From contig JAMPIT010000258.1 of the NCBI GenBank assembly GCA_026261815.1, forward strand, positions 13,135,501 through 13,199,500: a stretch of DNA of 64,000 bases, written 5' to 3'. The first letter of the stretch is position 1. The number at the start of each line of letters is the position of its first letter. The DNA is from Monarcha castaneiventris obscurior. Taxonomy: Eukaryota; Chordata; Aves; Passeriformes; Monarchidae. The notes under the pieces are model-generated. The model saw only the letters and a list, made by a program, of their open reading frames with translations, searched no databases and was not told where the DNA came from. Of the stretch, positions 1 to 12,761 are shown piece after piece. The translations under genes and the position numbers were made by a program.

Positions 1-3000
1 CTCCCATCCTTCAGTAAGCAGCATAGAGGGGCTGCCTCTAGGAAGGGCTTTAAAGATCAGCCTCACTGCCGTTCTTTAGCTGGGGGCGGGGGGGTTCTTG
101 TGCCCTTCTGAGGCCACTGAGAAGCAGCAAAAGCTATATTCCTGAGCCTGTAATAGATGCAAATTGTGCAGATGAAGGAGAGGAAGCTCTAACAGCCGTT
201 GAATGCAATCTGTGAACACTACTGTTTCATTTATAGTGATGCTACCTAGGCATTTGCACTTAAAAGGAACAATAAAGAGGTGTCAGAACAATCGCAAGGC
301 TGCAGAATTTAAACTGCGGCAAAGACGTTTTGAGCCATGTGAAATGTTGCCTGCAAAAGATCTGCTTTTTCCGTCAGTTTTTGTTATTACTGAAGGCTGT
401 TCTAGTTCTCCTTGTTTTATGACACCGACTGGTTCATTTGCCTTCAAAGGCTCAAGATGCAAAGAGGCAGGGAAACAAATTAAGTCAAAACTGCAATGGC
501 TGGTGAAAACTGCACGAAGAATGTCATGGCTGCTCTTTATTTGTCTATTTAGTTTTGAAGTAGCTTTGCTATACAACGGGATGGCTGATTCACTAACTTG
601 CCAGCTGCCTCTAGCAGGCAGCAGTAGAGTTGCTCTAATGTTTCAGTGTTATTCTTGCTTGCAGGACAAAGGGCTGATCCTCAATTGATGCAACCTTTGG
701 AGGTATGCATATTACCCTGGTGAGGATCTGAACGGCTGTTGCCTTTTAGTCTTTTTATTTGAAGCAGAGAAGGGGTTTTGCATAGGTGAGAAATTGCACA
801 CCAAAAAATTAAATAAAAATCTAGTGGCTGTCAAACAACAGACAGTTGCTGATTAACAGAGAATGACAGGCTTGCATATAGTGTCCTGTTAAAAGCAAAA
901 TAAGCTGTGATTGTGTGCTGAGATTATGATTATCTGTAAGCACTTGCTACTTACTGGCTGCAAATGTGAAAGCTATGTGTGCCTAGGAAAAACAAGGAAA
1001 CAGAGGATTTGTTGTACGGCAATAGGTGTGTTTAAAGTGCCCTAATCCTACTGAATAAGAGCACACACCGCTTGAAAGGGAAAATGGAGTTTTAAAAAGG
1101 AATATATGTCATTTATATATAAAAAAAAAATTAGGGTAAAGCTGTATAAATTTGTATCTACAGAAGAATAAAATGCATTAGAGGACCTGTTGTCATTCTG
1201 GATCTTCTAGACTTCCCATGGGATACTATTATCTGATTTTTATTAATATCAGTCATTTGAATTCCATTAGTGTTCAGAGACCCTGATTTAGACTCAGTCA
1301 TAGTAATGCAGCTGTATCCCAAAGAACTCACGGTTTAAATAGACAGGATAGGCAATTAGCAGGCAAATGTCCCACAACTAAAGAAGAATCAAATTACCTA
1401 AGACCTTGTCATATCTTACCGTTAGTTCATTTGGTTTTTTATATACCTCAGTAAAATGAGTAATCTGTAAAATGAGAACATGCTGTTCTCATATTTCGGA
1501 AAAGTTCTAGGAAAACTAATGATAGTAAAATGTTCTCAAAACCTTTTATTTAGTATATTATAAATTTAAAATGATGATGTTTTTCATATCGTATGAATTT
1601 GAACTGTGTGAGTCTCTTGAATCTTTAGCTTTTAGTGAGGAATGCATTTCCCAGGGAAATGCAGGAGGGGCAGCAAGGCTGTTTGTTTTAATAGTTCTGT
1701 GTGTGTGTCTGGACATGTGAGTGAACAAGAGATCAGCAGGGCAAAACGTGTCCTAAATGCTGTAAAGTCTCATACAATTGTGTCAGACAGTAAACCCAAA
1801 TGAACTTGCAAAGTCATGCACTAGTTCAATTTTGGAAAGGAAAACCTGGCTTTGAAGCCAGCCAAATCAATCCCTAGTTCAAATTAAATTTGGAGTATCC
1901 TGTGAAGCTCCAATACACAACTCCAATAACAATCAGCACTTAAGGTGCAGGCAAATAATGTTTCATTTAAAAGAAATTGAATAAGGATTCCTGAAAGAGA
2001 AAGTTTTTATGCTGTTTTGTCATTAAAGTCAAATTATAGCATTATTGTCTTAATCCCATATGTCTCAATCATCTCTCTCTCCCTCTGTCTCTCTTTAATG
2101 CACAAAAAACCCTGTGCATGGTTGGTCTTGTGTATTCATCTCATTAAAACCTTGCCATGCAAATGTATCATAAGTGTTGCCTGAAGACTTCTGTCTCATG
2201 CAAAATTTAGCTTAAACTCTACTGGCATCAAATAATTTGTTATGCACAAACCTTCTGTTTGGTTTGCTGACATTCCTTCTTAGCTGGCTCTCATGGTGAT
2301 TCATTATCTTGTGATATAGATTTCCAAGTATCATCTTTGTATTGATTTTTATATCTTTAATAACCACTCCACAGAAGATGGCTCCACTTGGTGTCATTGA
2401 TCGCATCAAAAATTCAAGGCTTACAGAAATACTAGAGGGCTAATTGGTAGCAGAACATTTCAGACTTAATCTTAATACAGTCTTAATCTTCTGCTCTAAC
2501 CTGACTCCTTATTAAGGCTAAAGGAAAACTTGTGAATAACTGGAAATTACCTGGTGAGAGCAGGTAAAACGTAGTAAATGGATATAACAAAGGTTACATC
2601 TGAAAAACAGCTCTCTTTTTTTCTCTTCCCCTTCACCTAAGTATCCTCCTTAAAGAAGAGGCAGTACATAATCCTTCTAGCTGTGGAAAAATGTGTGCTC
2701 AGAGCATCACATACTGTGCAGTGGGCCAAATGGCATTGAGCTTGTGACAAATTAACGACAACTATTAGGTGTGACAAGTTCAAAAGTGCATGCTGTAGGC
2801 CACATGTTTCAAAAAGAAGTGATCAAAGATAGGTAATTTTAATCTTTAATTTTTTATGTAAAAATTAAGGGCTCTATTTGTAAGCTTACAGTCTTAGGCA
2901 GTCGAGTCTTGGCTAGGTTTGAATCTAGAATATCTGAAAATGTGGGCCAGAACAGCAATCTGAGAGTCCTTCAGTGTGTTTAATTTGCCTTAATGTGTTG

Positions 3001-4820
3001 CTTAAAGCTTCTATCTCGTTAGGATTTTCAGCAGCGTGGTTTGTCAATGACAAGGAGCTGATATGTGTGTCCATATTTTTTCGTGACTGGATATTTTTTT
3101 CACTAAGTGACACTTTTTCACTAAGTTTTTTCCGGGATTTTGCACTTTTTATATTCTAAAACTTGAAAGCCACTGAAAATAAACGACACTGAGTTACAGG
3201 GAAGGGGTTTTTTTTAGAAAATCCTGTGATAGACAAAGAATATGTAGAGACAGCAACATGTTAAAACCAGGAAAGATAATTTCTCAAAAAAGCTGCCCTT
3301 GCAAATTGTTAAAAAGCTGTTAAAAAAAGTGTCTTCCAACAGCCACATGGTCTGTGGATTAAACATAGCAAGGCAGATTGTCCAGCTACTACTAAGAGTA
3401 TCAATCAGGGCTACTCAATCAGTTCTTGCCAATAAAAGGCATTGAGACAGCACCAAGTCTGCTGGTTCAGTCAGACACTGCATGCCATCTGTGCAGTGGG
3501 AGCTGCCTGGTATGTTTCCTAAAAGATTAGAAGAACGGTTAGAAACATAGGATCTCCCACAGGAATGTGAGAGACATCATATATCTGGGAACTTGGTGAG
3601 AATAAAAATGAAATGTGTTCATGAAGCAGGCTGGAATGACCTTGGTCCCTTTTGACCTCTGTGGTAAGCAGGCTTCTTTTTCCACTAGACCCTATCAAGT
3701 CTGTCAGGTTAGCACCAGTTTCTTTATGAACAACCTAAATTTGGAGCTGGCTGTAAGAAACTCACATGATTCTCATAAAGTCCAATCAAAAACACATTAC
3801 ACGGTTAATGCATCCATACACCTCTCATGCCTTTATTATGTTCCTGTTGTCACTCTCAGACTGAGAGGAAATTGTTCACATCAACCAAATCTTCTCAAAC
3901 AGAAATCTAGCAGCTCTTTTCATTTCAGATTTTTACTGTGTTCATCACTAACCTGACTGAGGAATGTATTCATGGAATAAACCAATCAGTCAAGGAAATG
4001 CTGTCTGCTTATTTCCAGGGAGAGGAACAGAAAATATGAGGCCAGTCTAAGCACTGCTTATTTACAGGGGTGAACAGTGACTCGTAGAATTTTTGTCTAG
4101 CCCTGCAGAACAATTCCTATGAATGATTATATATGAATACACTCCTTAGCCATCAGCATGACTGAGGGATTTATGGTTTGGCCCAGGGTAGGCTATGTGA
4201 TGAGGGACAGTGATAGAGCTGGAATGTGGTCTAAATTTACTGATGTCCAACTTTTATTGTTCCTTTTAGTTCAGAATTGGCTTCCATTAAAGAAAAAAAA
4301 AACCAAACAACAAACCTTTGTGAGCATTCAATGACATTTATTATGGGCATGGTAGTTATTATGGACATGTACACTGCCTACCAATAAACAGAATGGGAAG
4401 ATGCAACATACTGACAAAAATTTGGTGGCTGTATACTTGTACCTGAGTTCAAATGTAAACACCTCTCCTCCTTACCCCCCATATGACATATTCCATAATC
4501 AACATATTCCAGAAGACACATAAAAGAGTACCAGAGCAAACATGGTTCAGATGTCTATTGAATCTCTACTATTCTGTCTTCTTAAGATTTTTTCCATCAT
4601 TTTTTTTTCCTAGCTGTATTATAAAGCATTCAAGGATGGAGAGAAGGTGGGCAAAAAAGCCACTGGTTCTTCCAGTAAAAAGCAAGCACTGAACAGTAAA
4701 AGCTTAAGAGATCACCCATTAGCTTTAATTTTTGCACCTTTTTTTTTTTTTTAATTCCGTTCATTCTTTTGTTTTCAGAAAACTTCATGTTTTGAAAGAA
4801 AAGACCCGTGGTCTCCTGCC
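1..4820. other. Noncoding, no gene recognised
   Basis: AT-rich unique sequence. It holds a 161-codon frame at 203-688 judged chance, a possible microexon at 665-702 (see findings) and short TC-rich stretches near 2070-2095. No repeat family was recognised. Confidence 0.6.
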
Positions 4821-4868
4821 TTAGTTACAGGCTATGAGAAAAAGGAGCAATCTCAAAGTATAACTTAC

Positions 4869-5016
4869 ATCTTTTAGTAAGCGCCATTCTTCAAATCTAT
4901 CCCTCACTTTGTCCGCCTGCCAGTGCTCATAGTTCACGACATGTAGCTGTGAGGCCTGGTTGTGCTGCAGGACATAAGGGTAATTCCCATTGATTTCAAT
5001 GGGTATTACATGCATC
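4869..5016 (-). CDS. Candidate internal exon, partly repeat-derived
   Basis: A 148-base minus-strand segment between a strong acceptor (..ctactctcccgctgcag) and a strong donor (AAAAGAT|gtaagt). Only one of the three frames is open: 1 base plus 49 codons, starting MHVIPIEINGNYPYV and later NYEHWQADKVRDRFEEWRLL. The first third lies in a palindromic amniote repeat (the PIEING codons read through 'cccattgaaatcaatggg'). If expressed, it is a repeat recruited as coding sequence. The later two thirds look protein-like and are not obviously repetitive. No homologue recognised. Confidence 0.33.
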
Positions 5017-5022
5017 CTGCAG
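4965..5022. repeat. Palindromic amniote repeat copy
   Basis: An imperfect palindrome. The left arm starts CTGCAGGA.. and ends ..CCCATTGA. The right arm starts TCAATGGG.. and ends ..TCCTGCAG, with a 2-base centre. The core 'cccattga' followed by 'tcaatggg' between CTGCAG ends is typical of an ancient nonautonomous repeat found in birds, crocodiles and turtles. Confidence 0.6.
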
Positions 5023-5094
5023 CGGGAGAGTAGGGCCCTCAGGTCTCACTGAATAGCAAATAGTCATGTAAAATCCTCGGGTCCTATTCCTTCT

Positions 5095-5126
5095 CTGCAG
5101 GGTATGTCGAAGTCAATGGGAGTTAC
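5095..5126. repeat. Half-copy of the same repeat family
   Basis: Contains CTGCAGGGTA followed by GAAGTCAATGGGAGTTAC, matching one arm of the palindromic family 75-130 bases away from the fuller copy. Confidence 0.45.
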
Positions 5127-5779
5127 TTGTTAGATGCTGTGATGGGAAAAACTTATCCTTATAAGATAAAGTTGTCCATTCATTGTTGCATTTTGATTAA
5201 TTTTTTACAAAGATCCTAGTAATTAGATTTTTTTCTATAGAAAATATATTATCTTCTGACCTTCTTTATGCCACTTTATAATTAAAAATGAATCTAACCG
5301 AAAAGAAAACGCATACAAAAAAAAAGCCCACAGAAGAAATGTGAGAAAACTCAATTTACAAAATTGCCATGATTTTAGTGTAGAAGTTAAACAACTCTTT
5401 GTGAGAGACTAAAATGTTGCTCTCTAGAAGCACTCTCTCCTCACACCAGGTGTCCTAATACAAACTTCCATTATTGATTCTACTGAACTAAATAAGGAAG
5501 TGGAATTTGGCAAATCAATACAGAATTTGACATCTGTTTCTTATGGCTTGGATTTTGTGACTGAGTTTCCATCAAATCAAAGTTTACACCCAAAGCAGAT
5601 TTTAAATATCTCCTTCGCTCTCATGTTGTAACATTAGCTGAAGAAAAGGCTTTCTTCCCATCCCCCTGTCCTCTCCTACTCTTCCACCCCCAAGTGCTCT
5701 CCTTGAAAGCAGCAAAGAACTTAAGAAATCTGGGCAGTCTATCAGTTTGCTATGGTTCATTTTACCTAATCCAGACATC

Positions 5780-6400
5780 CAGCACAGCAGGGGGAAAACT
5801 GCTGTATCTAGTGAAACAAGAGCATGAATAATTAAAACTCTGTTATTAATGAACTTCCAGTCGTTATGTAAATGAAACTGATTTCAAGTCTAATTTGTCA
5901 GCCTGAATTCTTTTTCTGTTCTCCTTTTGTCTAGGACAAGAACTCATCATAATGGACTTGATAATAAAACACTGGCAGACATGCTGTGTGCAGTGCCCAT
6001 CTGAGTTAGGGCTTTTAGCATGGTTAATTGATACAGTTACTGCGGATAAGTCTATAAGGCATTTGTATGGCTTTACGTTTTACAAGCTTTTTTTTTTTTC
6101 CCCCTCTTTTGACAGTGCTAGCTATTCTTTGCACATTCCTCATTACCGTTTACCTTTACATGAGGGGTGGCTTGTAATTACCGGCTGGTAAATACTTTCC
6201 TTCTCATTTCGTGCGCCGTTCAAAGACAGCAGAGTTCAGAAAGGTCTGTGGGAAGGGAAGTCTGTAGTTATCAAACAATGGCTAACAGTCACCAGGAGAA
6301 AAAGCCTGTCAAAGCACAAGGCTGCCGGGCACTGGGTCCTTGCCCCATTGTCTTGGATCAGGTGTCAGTCATCGTCCTGCCCACTACATTTACTTTGATA
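5780..6400. promoter_or_regulatory. Candidate conserved regulatory element
   Basis: Contains ATGTAAAT (octamer-like), TAATTACCGG and other TAAT cores. A CpG cluster at 6030-6380 includes ttaccg, accggc and ttcgtgcgccg. No gene or repeat was recognised here. The regulatory role is inference from composition. Confidence 0.28.
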
Positions 6401-6886
6401 GGAAATAACCAGTATTGAAGTTATGTAAAAAGGACAGGCACTCCGCTGGGAAGGGTGAGATTAGGTTTTAAAAGAAACCCTGAATTTTAATTTTTTTTAC
6501 TTTCACTAAAACCAGGCAGGATCTTTTGAAATAGTCCATGCCCTAAATTGATTAAGCCTGTGGTAGACAGCCAGATATAGTGAGGTAGGTGGGGTTGAAG
6601 GGTTGCCTCCAAATCATTATTTGTTTGGGGATTTTTTTAAGTTCTCTTACATCTGTCCTTTAGTCCTTGCCAGTTAAGTCTCTCTTTTTCTTTATTTTTA
6701 TCCTTGTCAATATATTCAGTATATTTTGATTTATTATATCTGATTTATATTGTAAGGAAAAAGTTGTTAGTGAAGGTTCAGAAAGTAACCAAGGAGAGGA
6801 CCATAAGCATATATTTCCCTGTATACCATGTGCTAAGAAAGGAAGAGGTGAACAAAAGAATCCTTAAAACAGGATATTAAGAGTAT

Positions 6887-6920
6887 TTAAAATAAATAAA
6901 TAAAAATTTAAAAAATAAAT
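6887..6920. repeat. (TAAA)n low-complexity repeat
   Basis: TAAA/AAAT units with interruptions. Confidence 0.8.
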
Positions 6921-7267
6921 TAGAAGACCCAGACCTGGAAGAAACAATGTCTACAGTGCCCTGGCACCAGCCTAGTTTTGGTATCAAGGGTGGAGAGTCA
7001 AAACTGGACGTTTTACTCGCAAGGAAACTGTGAAGTAAGAATTATTTATTTTATTCTGTGTCAGAAACAACCTTTTTTTTTTTTTTTGTAGCTTGCTCTT
7101 TTTTATGATATACTAAGAGTGTTCTTTATGTGCCTTTTTTTTTTTAATCAGCTTACTTTCTTTAAAAGAGGCAAAAAGCACATCTGGATCACTGGTTCTT
7201 CTCATAGGAAATTGAACAAAGGAAAAAAATTCTCAGTATAGAAGTGGGAAAACATATATTAAAGATT

Positions 7268-7318
7268 TCTTTTCCAGTTTTTTTTCTCTTTTCCTTTTCC
7301 AGTTTTTTCTCTTTTCCT
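7268..7318. repeat. Two-copy polypyrimidine tandem repeat
   Basis: Two near-identical units of about 24-25 bases, each with TTTTCCAG, a T run and CTCTTTTC. On the plus strand it presents two pyrimidine tract plus CAG modules that could mimic splice acceptors. Confidence 0.75.
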
Positions 7319-9303
7319 CCACCCTAAGCTTTCTCTCTATGCCATCGTTGTGCAGAGATCTAAATACATCATATTTAGAATTACCCTCTGAGTAGACAGG
7401 CCTGCTGGCCCTTCTTTACCCTGTTGGACCAGGCAAAATATGAAGGTCTGGGAGCTGGAAAGAATTAAGAGGAGGACAAGAAGTAGGTGTGAGTATAGAG
7501 AGAAGTAGCATTTTCGTCCATCAGTAATTCTGGGATAACACCAGTGGCACAAACCTGGGAGATGAGGAATCTCTGGGTGAGGATGCTGGGCAAGCAGAGC
7601 TGGGGCATAATGGAAGATGTTGTTAAAGAGGACAAGGCATGGGAAGCTGGTCAGGCTGAGAGCCTGCAGCAGGAATTTTTTTTTTGCTGTGGAGAAAAGA
7701 GAGACTGATTTAGAGACTGATGGCAAATTTTACAGGGATGGGGACCTGAAGGAGTTCCTTATTCAGCTTACTTAAAGATACTCTTAAAGCAGGTTTCTTG
7801 CAAATGTTGTGTGTTAGGTATTAACAGGATTCTAAAGAAACTGTTGCTGACTGGAATTATTTTTAAATAAACCTTTTGCCCTGAAATCATGTTCATGTAT
7901 CTTATCACTGCTAAAATATAAACAGGCTGGATGTAGACTGCTACATGAAAGGGACAGAAAGGTCTCTCCAGGCTTTTGGGGCACCTTTCTTAGTTCTTGG
8001 GTCAACTTGCCTGCAAAGGGAAAGTTTTTGGCTTGTCTACTAAAACCCAGTATATTTGGGAGGGCTTCCGAGTGTACCTTCAATTCACTGTGTTACACTC
8101 TCAGTTGTGCTGGGTAGGTTAGTGGCCGACAAAACTCTGCCCTGCCTGAAAGAGGTGCAAATGCCATGGAGGAAAAAGTTCCTTGCTTCCTGCTTCTTGC
8201 TAGGTGAGGCAGACACCAGCCTCAGGCTTTCCTTTGGATAGCTGTTGGGGACATTTCAATTCCCGTACTATCTTTCCTTTCCTATGCAAATTGTAAAAGG
8301 TAGTCAGGGAATATTGTGTAGTTTCTGTCAAAGGAGGTAGAAGTTTTAAAAGCAACTCATTTCTGTCTCACCTTGAGCTGGGAGCTACATGGTGCTTTGA
8401 GCATTCTGTCAAAGAGGTTTGGTGTACTCAGGGTGTGCATTAAAATTGCTGTGGGAATATTACTGGTTGAGAATATCTATTAGATGTATATTTAGAGGAT
8501 GTATTTTAATATCTGCTAGCCTGACTTTATTATTTTTACAATAAGACCTAAAATAAATTAGATACTTGCTGAAGCTTTAAAACATTCTTGCAACACAAAC
8601 ATAATGTAAAATCTAATTTAGTTCTAAGACTAGAGCTGAAAAGAAGGAAAAAGAGAAGGGAAGAGGTTCCATGCTTCAGTGAAACAAGTTTTGTGCAACA
8701 AAGCAGGTGTTTATAGAATGCTTCATTTTAATTCAGTGAAGCTAATATCCCAGTTTATGTTGTTTGGAGTAATAACAGTGTAACACAGAGCTACAGCAAA
8801 GATTTGCAGGTTTCCTTTAGGTCAGTAACAGTTGCTATAAACACGTAGGACTATTTTTTTATTATTATTCTACTCCATCTACATCCAGTAACTGGAGGGG
8901 AGGGGATGGGGAGAGGGTTAACAGTTTTTACAGCTTAGAAGGCTTTTCTTTTTGTCACATTTAAACCAAATATACACAGGTGGCTAGGTGGCACTGTGGA
9001 TTAATGTACTTCTGAATTAATGTGCCTAGAGTGGCTTGTATCACAAAGTCAGTATATCTGAAGTGCAAGCTTGCTTCCCTTCCTGGATCACCATGTGTGC
9101 AGTCACTTGAATTGCATTATTATTTATATCAAAATCAGAAATCCAAAATAATAGACACTGTAATCACGAGAGAATTATATTAATGAACCTGTGTTTTGGA
9201 GTTACATGCTGCTTTGCAGGTCCTGCTTTTGTGCTGAGGCTTGCTATTTATTCTAACTATAAGAAAGAGAACATCACCTAAACTGCAAATACTGTTTTAA
9301 ACG

Positions 9304-9350
9304 AGAAAAAAAACCAACAAAAAACCAAAAAACAAAACACAACAAAAAAA
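9304..9350. repeat. A/C-rich tract
   Basis: Poly-A interrupted only by C or CC over about 47 bases, with almost no G or T. Confidence 0.85.
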
Positions 9351-10906
9351 GCTTTTCATGTGTTGTGTTTTGAGTTTAAAAAGTTACTTTTCAGCACTAT
9401 AGGCACTGAGTGTGCTGCAAAACACTGTAAGGCTGGGAGCTGTGTGTTCCTGTTGAAGCAAGAAGTGCTCAGAATTGCATGCTGTAACTACTGAAATCCA
9501 ACTATCCCAAGCAGGCAGGCACACATTGCCCAAAGCCATATACAAATTATGCCTCTCTGCAAACCTATTTTAATGTAAACATTATCATTTTTTCTGGGGT
9601 AGTCCTTCCACTGCAATAAAATTGATAAATGTAACTCAACAGCAACTTTGGTAAAAGTTAATGATTGCAGTAGTCTGCCTGAAGCCAGAAGAACCTTACT
9701 TACTGAAGTAGTTTTGCCCATTTAAAATGTTTTGCTTCAAAAGGAAGTAGAATGCATATAACCAATAGAACTCAATTATTGCACATTCTTAGTCTCCTCT
9801 AGTCAACTCCAGAGGTAATAATCACTATAGGGATTTCTAAAAGGTAATTACTGTATATTGCTTAATTATAGTTTATTAAGATCAAACATACTTCAGTATT
9901 TAGTTGATGTAACAGGAAAACACAGTCTGTGTTTATAGTTTTAAATGCAAACAGTGCAATCTGCACTGAGGCTTAAAAAAATGTGGATTTTAGGATACAG
10001 CAGTTTAGATGTCAAGACTACTGCATTAGCCACCTTCCCCTTTCTAATAGAAAATGCAGTTTCTGTAACCTGAGGCAATAGTTCTTTATAATGCATGGTA
10101 TATATTCATTCTTACTCCTTCTTTCTACTAAAGTTGAATGTTGTAACAGAGGGGAATTGGTCAGGTACAGAGTATTAACTGCAAGGTATTCTTTCATGTG
10201 CAGCATTAAGCAAAGATGTATACAATTAGTTAAAGAAACAACTTTGGAAAGAACTAAGTGCCTGTAAAAATCAAACTGATTTAGAAAGAAGTACCTAACA
10301 TCCGACTAGATCTATTTTCCTTAAATTGAAAATGAAAGCTGCCACTTCTACTAAAAGCCCTTGCAGCCAAGAGATTTCACAGCAGTTCAGTTAAAGCCTA
10401 GCTAATGAATATAAGTTACTTTAGTGGATTTTAGTTGACTTTGAAATTAAAGTCTGAAACCGTTGGATGCTGCTAGCAGAGCTAGACTACAGCAAAATGG
10501 ACTTAATAAACTCCATTGTGCACTTAGATCCCTAGTGAGATTTGCCTTCCACCCATGACCAATTGGTATTATTTTTGTGGTGACTGGTACTTTTGTCTCT
10601 GAGACTGGGATTTCTGGGAGTGATTAGCACTTTTCAGCAGTGATTGACAGGTTGTAGCAGCAATGAGACAATAGGAGGAATCATTAGGAATTCAAATGCA
10701 GATTTTTGTTTGCATGCTTTAGGACTGGTTTGTGTAGAAGTGAAATCTAGATATGAGGGCAGAAATCAGCTATTATTTCATCCATTTTTACAAAATACAA
10801 AAGGAAAAAATTGAAAATGTGCTAAGTAAAAAAAAAAAATTTAAGAGAGCAGGATAGACAATAAGATAACATTACTGTTAATAAGATTCTCCCACTATAT
10901 CAGTTT

Positions 10907-10979
10907 TGGTGTGGGGTTTTTTGGGGTTGGTTTGTTTGTTTGTTTTTTGTTTTGTTTGTGTTTTTTTGGTGTTTTTTTC
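10907..10979. repeat. T/G-rich tract with GGGG runs
   Basis: Complement of the A/C tracts. It includes GGGGTTTTTTGGGGTTGG and repeated TTTG units, with no A and no C until its end. Confidence 0.85.
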
Positions 10980-12607
10980 TAGAGAATCCTCTCTTAAGTG
11001 TTTTGTACAAAACACTGCTGTAAGTTTGTAATAGGAACAGTAAGGTACAGTTTGTAGTAGAAATATTTTTTTAATATTGCTGAATTAAAATCCCAGCAAA
11101 AAATATTATCACTTTTCAGGGGAAATGTGTATGTTGCTGATGTATTGAGGCTTGATAAAACCATCTCTGTTGCATCTAAATAAGGGGCCATAGGGAAATA
11201 ATTATCGTGACTGATTCCAAGCATTGACTAGCAATTGATAATTGGCCATAAATAATTAGGAAATAATGGCATGTCAGTGGTGTAAATTATGTAAATTTAG
11301 TAGCTGTGTCTCTAGATACTGATTGAGTGCTTTACAAGTGATTTTTTTTTTATTCAGATTATAAATTTAATATACTGTACATGACAATTTAATCTTGTTT
11401 GGCATCAAAGCTACCAAGATAATACAGAATTATACAAGCCTAATCAAAGAGAGAAAAATCAGATGAACATCATTATTTTGGAGAGCTGGTTTAATGGGAG
11501 TTGACATTTTCAAAAGAGCATGGATTCTTTCCCTTTTTTTTTTTTTTTGAGACAACAATTAATCTGAACTAGGTTTCTGAAGCAATAGGCTAAGAGAACA
11601 AAACACTGAAATTAAAGATGTGAGCATGTGCTTCATATCTCACAAAGTATTAAATATTTAAAGTATGATTTTGCATGGCACACCCTCTTTATGTGAAATG
11701 ATCATAGCCCTGGATTTTTGTTCTTAAATGGCGTGCTCTTCAGGGCAAAGGCTGTATTTTTGTGTGTTGTGACTAAACTCCTGAAGATTTCATCATCTTT
11801 TCCTTCTTTGCTGATATCAGCAAAGGTCTGTAACTTTGGTATTTTATATCTTAGTACAATCAGATTATTTTAAAAACCCCATCATATTAGCTGGCACACA
11901 TTGCACATAAATGCATAATGCCTCCCAAGAATACAATTTAGGGCACAAAGGCTTGGGCTTTTGTGAATGCTTCAGCTCTATGTAGTCTAGTTTTGCTGGA
12001 CGTGTTAGCATATGGGCTGAAAGATGTTTCAAAAGTGATGAAATTCAGTCCTGATCATATTTATTTCACAAACTACATCACAAAGTGATCATTTCGCTAT
12101 GTGTAGTTTAGAAAAATCCTAATATTAATATGAAATAGGTACTTTCCATAAAGTCAGCCAGTTTCTGGATATCGATGCAGTCTAATTTGAAAAAGCTTCT
12201 AAAAAGTTGCAGATAAGATATTCTGGTGCCAAACTGGTGGCCCAAACAGGTGTGTCTCCAGTGTAGTGCACACATGCACATACTTATTGCTGCAGTGTCC
12301 CGCTGCTGCATCAGTGTGGGAAAGGTTTCAACCCTCCTCACTACCTTCAGATTTGCACTCTTAATAATTGGATTTGGCATCCAGAATCAAACAGAACCTT
12401 TGAATGTGCGTTTACCATTGAGCAGGTATTTGTGTCCCACTGAAGCTGGTAAGGTGTGTCAGGGCTTTGCAGCTTCAGGAGCTGGAGGAGTGCACTGGCT
12501 CAGTGAGGACAGCAGCAGTGAGGGTGGGTGGATGAGGTGGAGGAAAGGGGGGATGTGGGGAGCAGGGAAGTGCAAGAGAGGCACATTTGTGCAAACGCTG
12601 TCGTTAC

Positions 12608-12761
12608 CTTCCAGAGTCCTGCCAGCCCAGCTTGCAGCATCTGCTGTTGCTGTGTGAGCAGTAACTCCTGCTGCTTCCAGAAGTGAAACCGCCCTGCCTG
12701 TACTTGCCTGTCAGCACTGCTAAACATTTCTGCTTTTGGTTCCATTAGAACTAGATACTCA
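12608..12761 (-). CDS. Candidate internal coding exon, glutamine-rich
   Basis: A 154-base minus-strand exon candidate. The acceptor is ..gacagctttttttag and the donor CTGGAAG|gtaacg. The frame (1 base plus 51 codons) contains MEPKAEMFSSADRQVQAG, then a helical glutamine-rich part KQQELLLTQQQQMLQAG, and ends LWK in phase 0. It lies in a locally GC-richer stretch (about 12.4-12.7 kb), where long frames open more easily by chance; a 143-codon plus-strand frame overlaps part of it. Protein-like residue use and good splice sites favour a real exon. The family is not recognised. Confidence 0.33.

Larger units (their letters stand above)
5127..12607. other. Noncoding, with possible element and two doubtful microexons
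   Basis: Holds the candidate element at 5.8-6.4 kb, the polypyrimidine repeat at 7.27 kb, a purine-rich plus strand at 7.4-7.75 kb and A/C tracts. Two short minus-strand splice-bounded segments lie at 8372-8405 and 9704-9734 (see findings). Otherwise nothing recognised. Confidence 0.5.

Noticed and set aside
203..688. 161-codon plus-strand frame from an ATG
   Set aside because: No recognisable domain, biased but ordinary composition, and a length that can occur by chance among six frames of 64 kb. The minus strand opposite is also open for 97 codons.
7337..7726. 129-codon minus-strand frame
   Set aside because: Openness comes from the purine-rich opposite strand. Leucine/serine-rich chance peptide, no splice context.
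12226..12657. 143-codon plus-strand frame
   Set aside because: Lies in a GC-richer patch with GGG/TGG runs. The minus-strand exon candidate across its 3' end has better splice signals and residue use.
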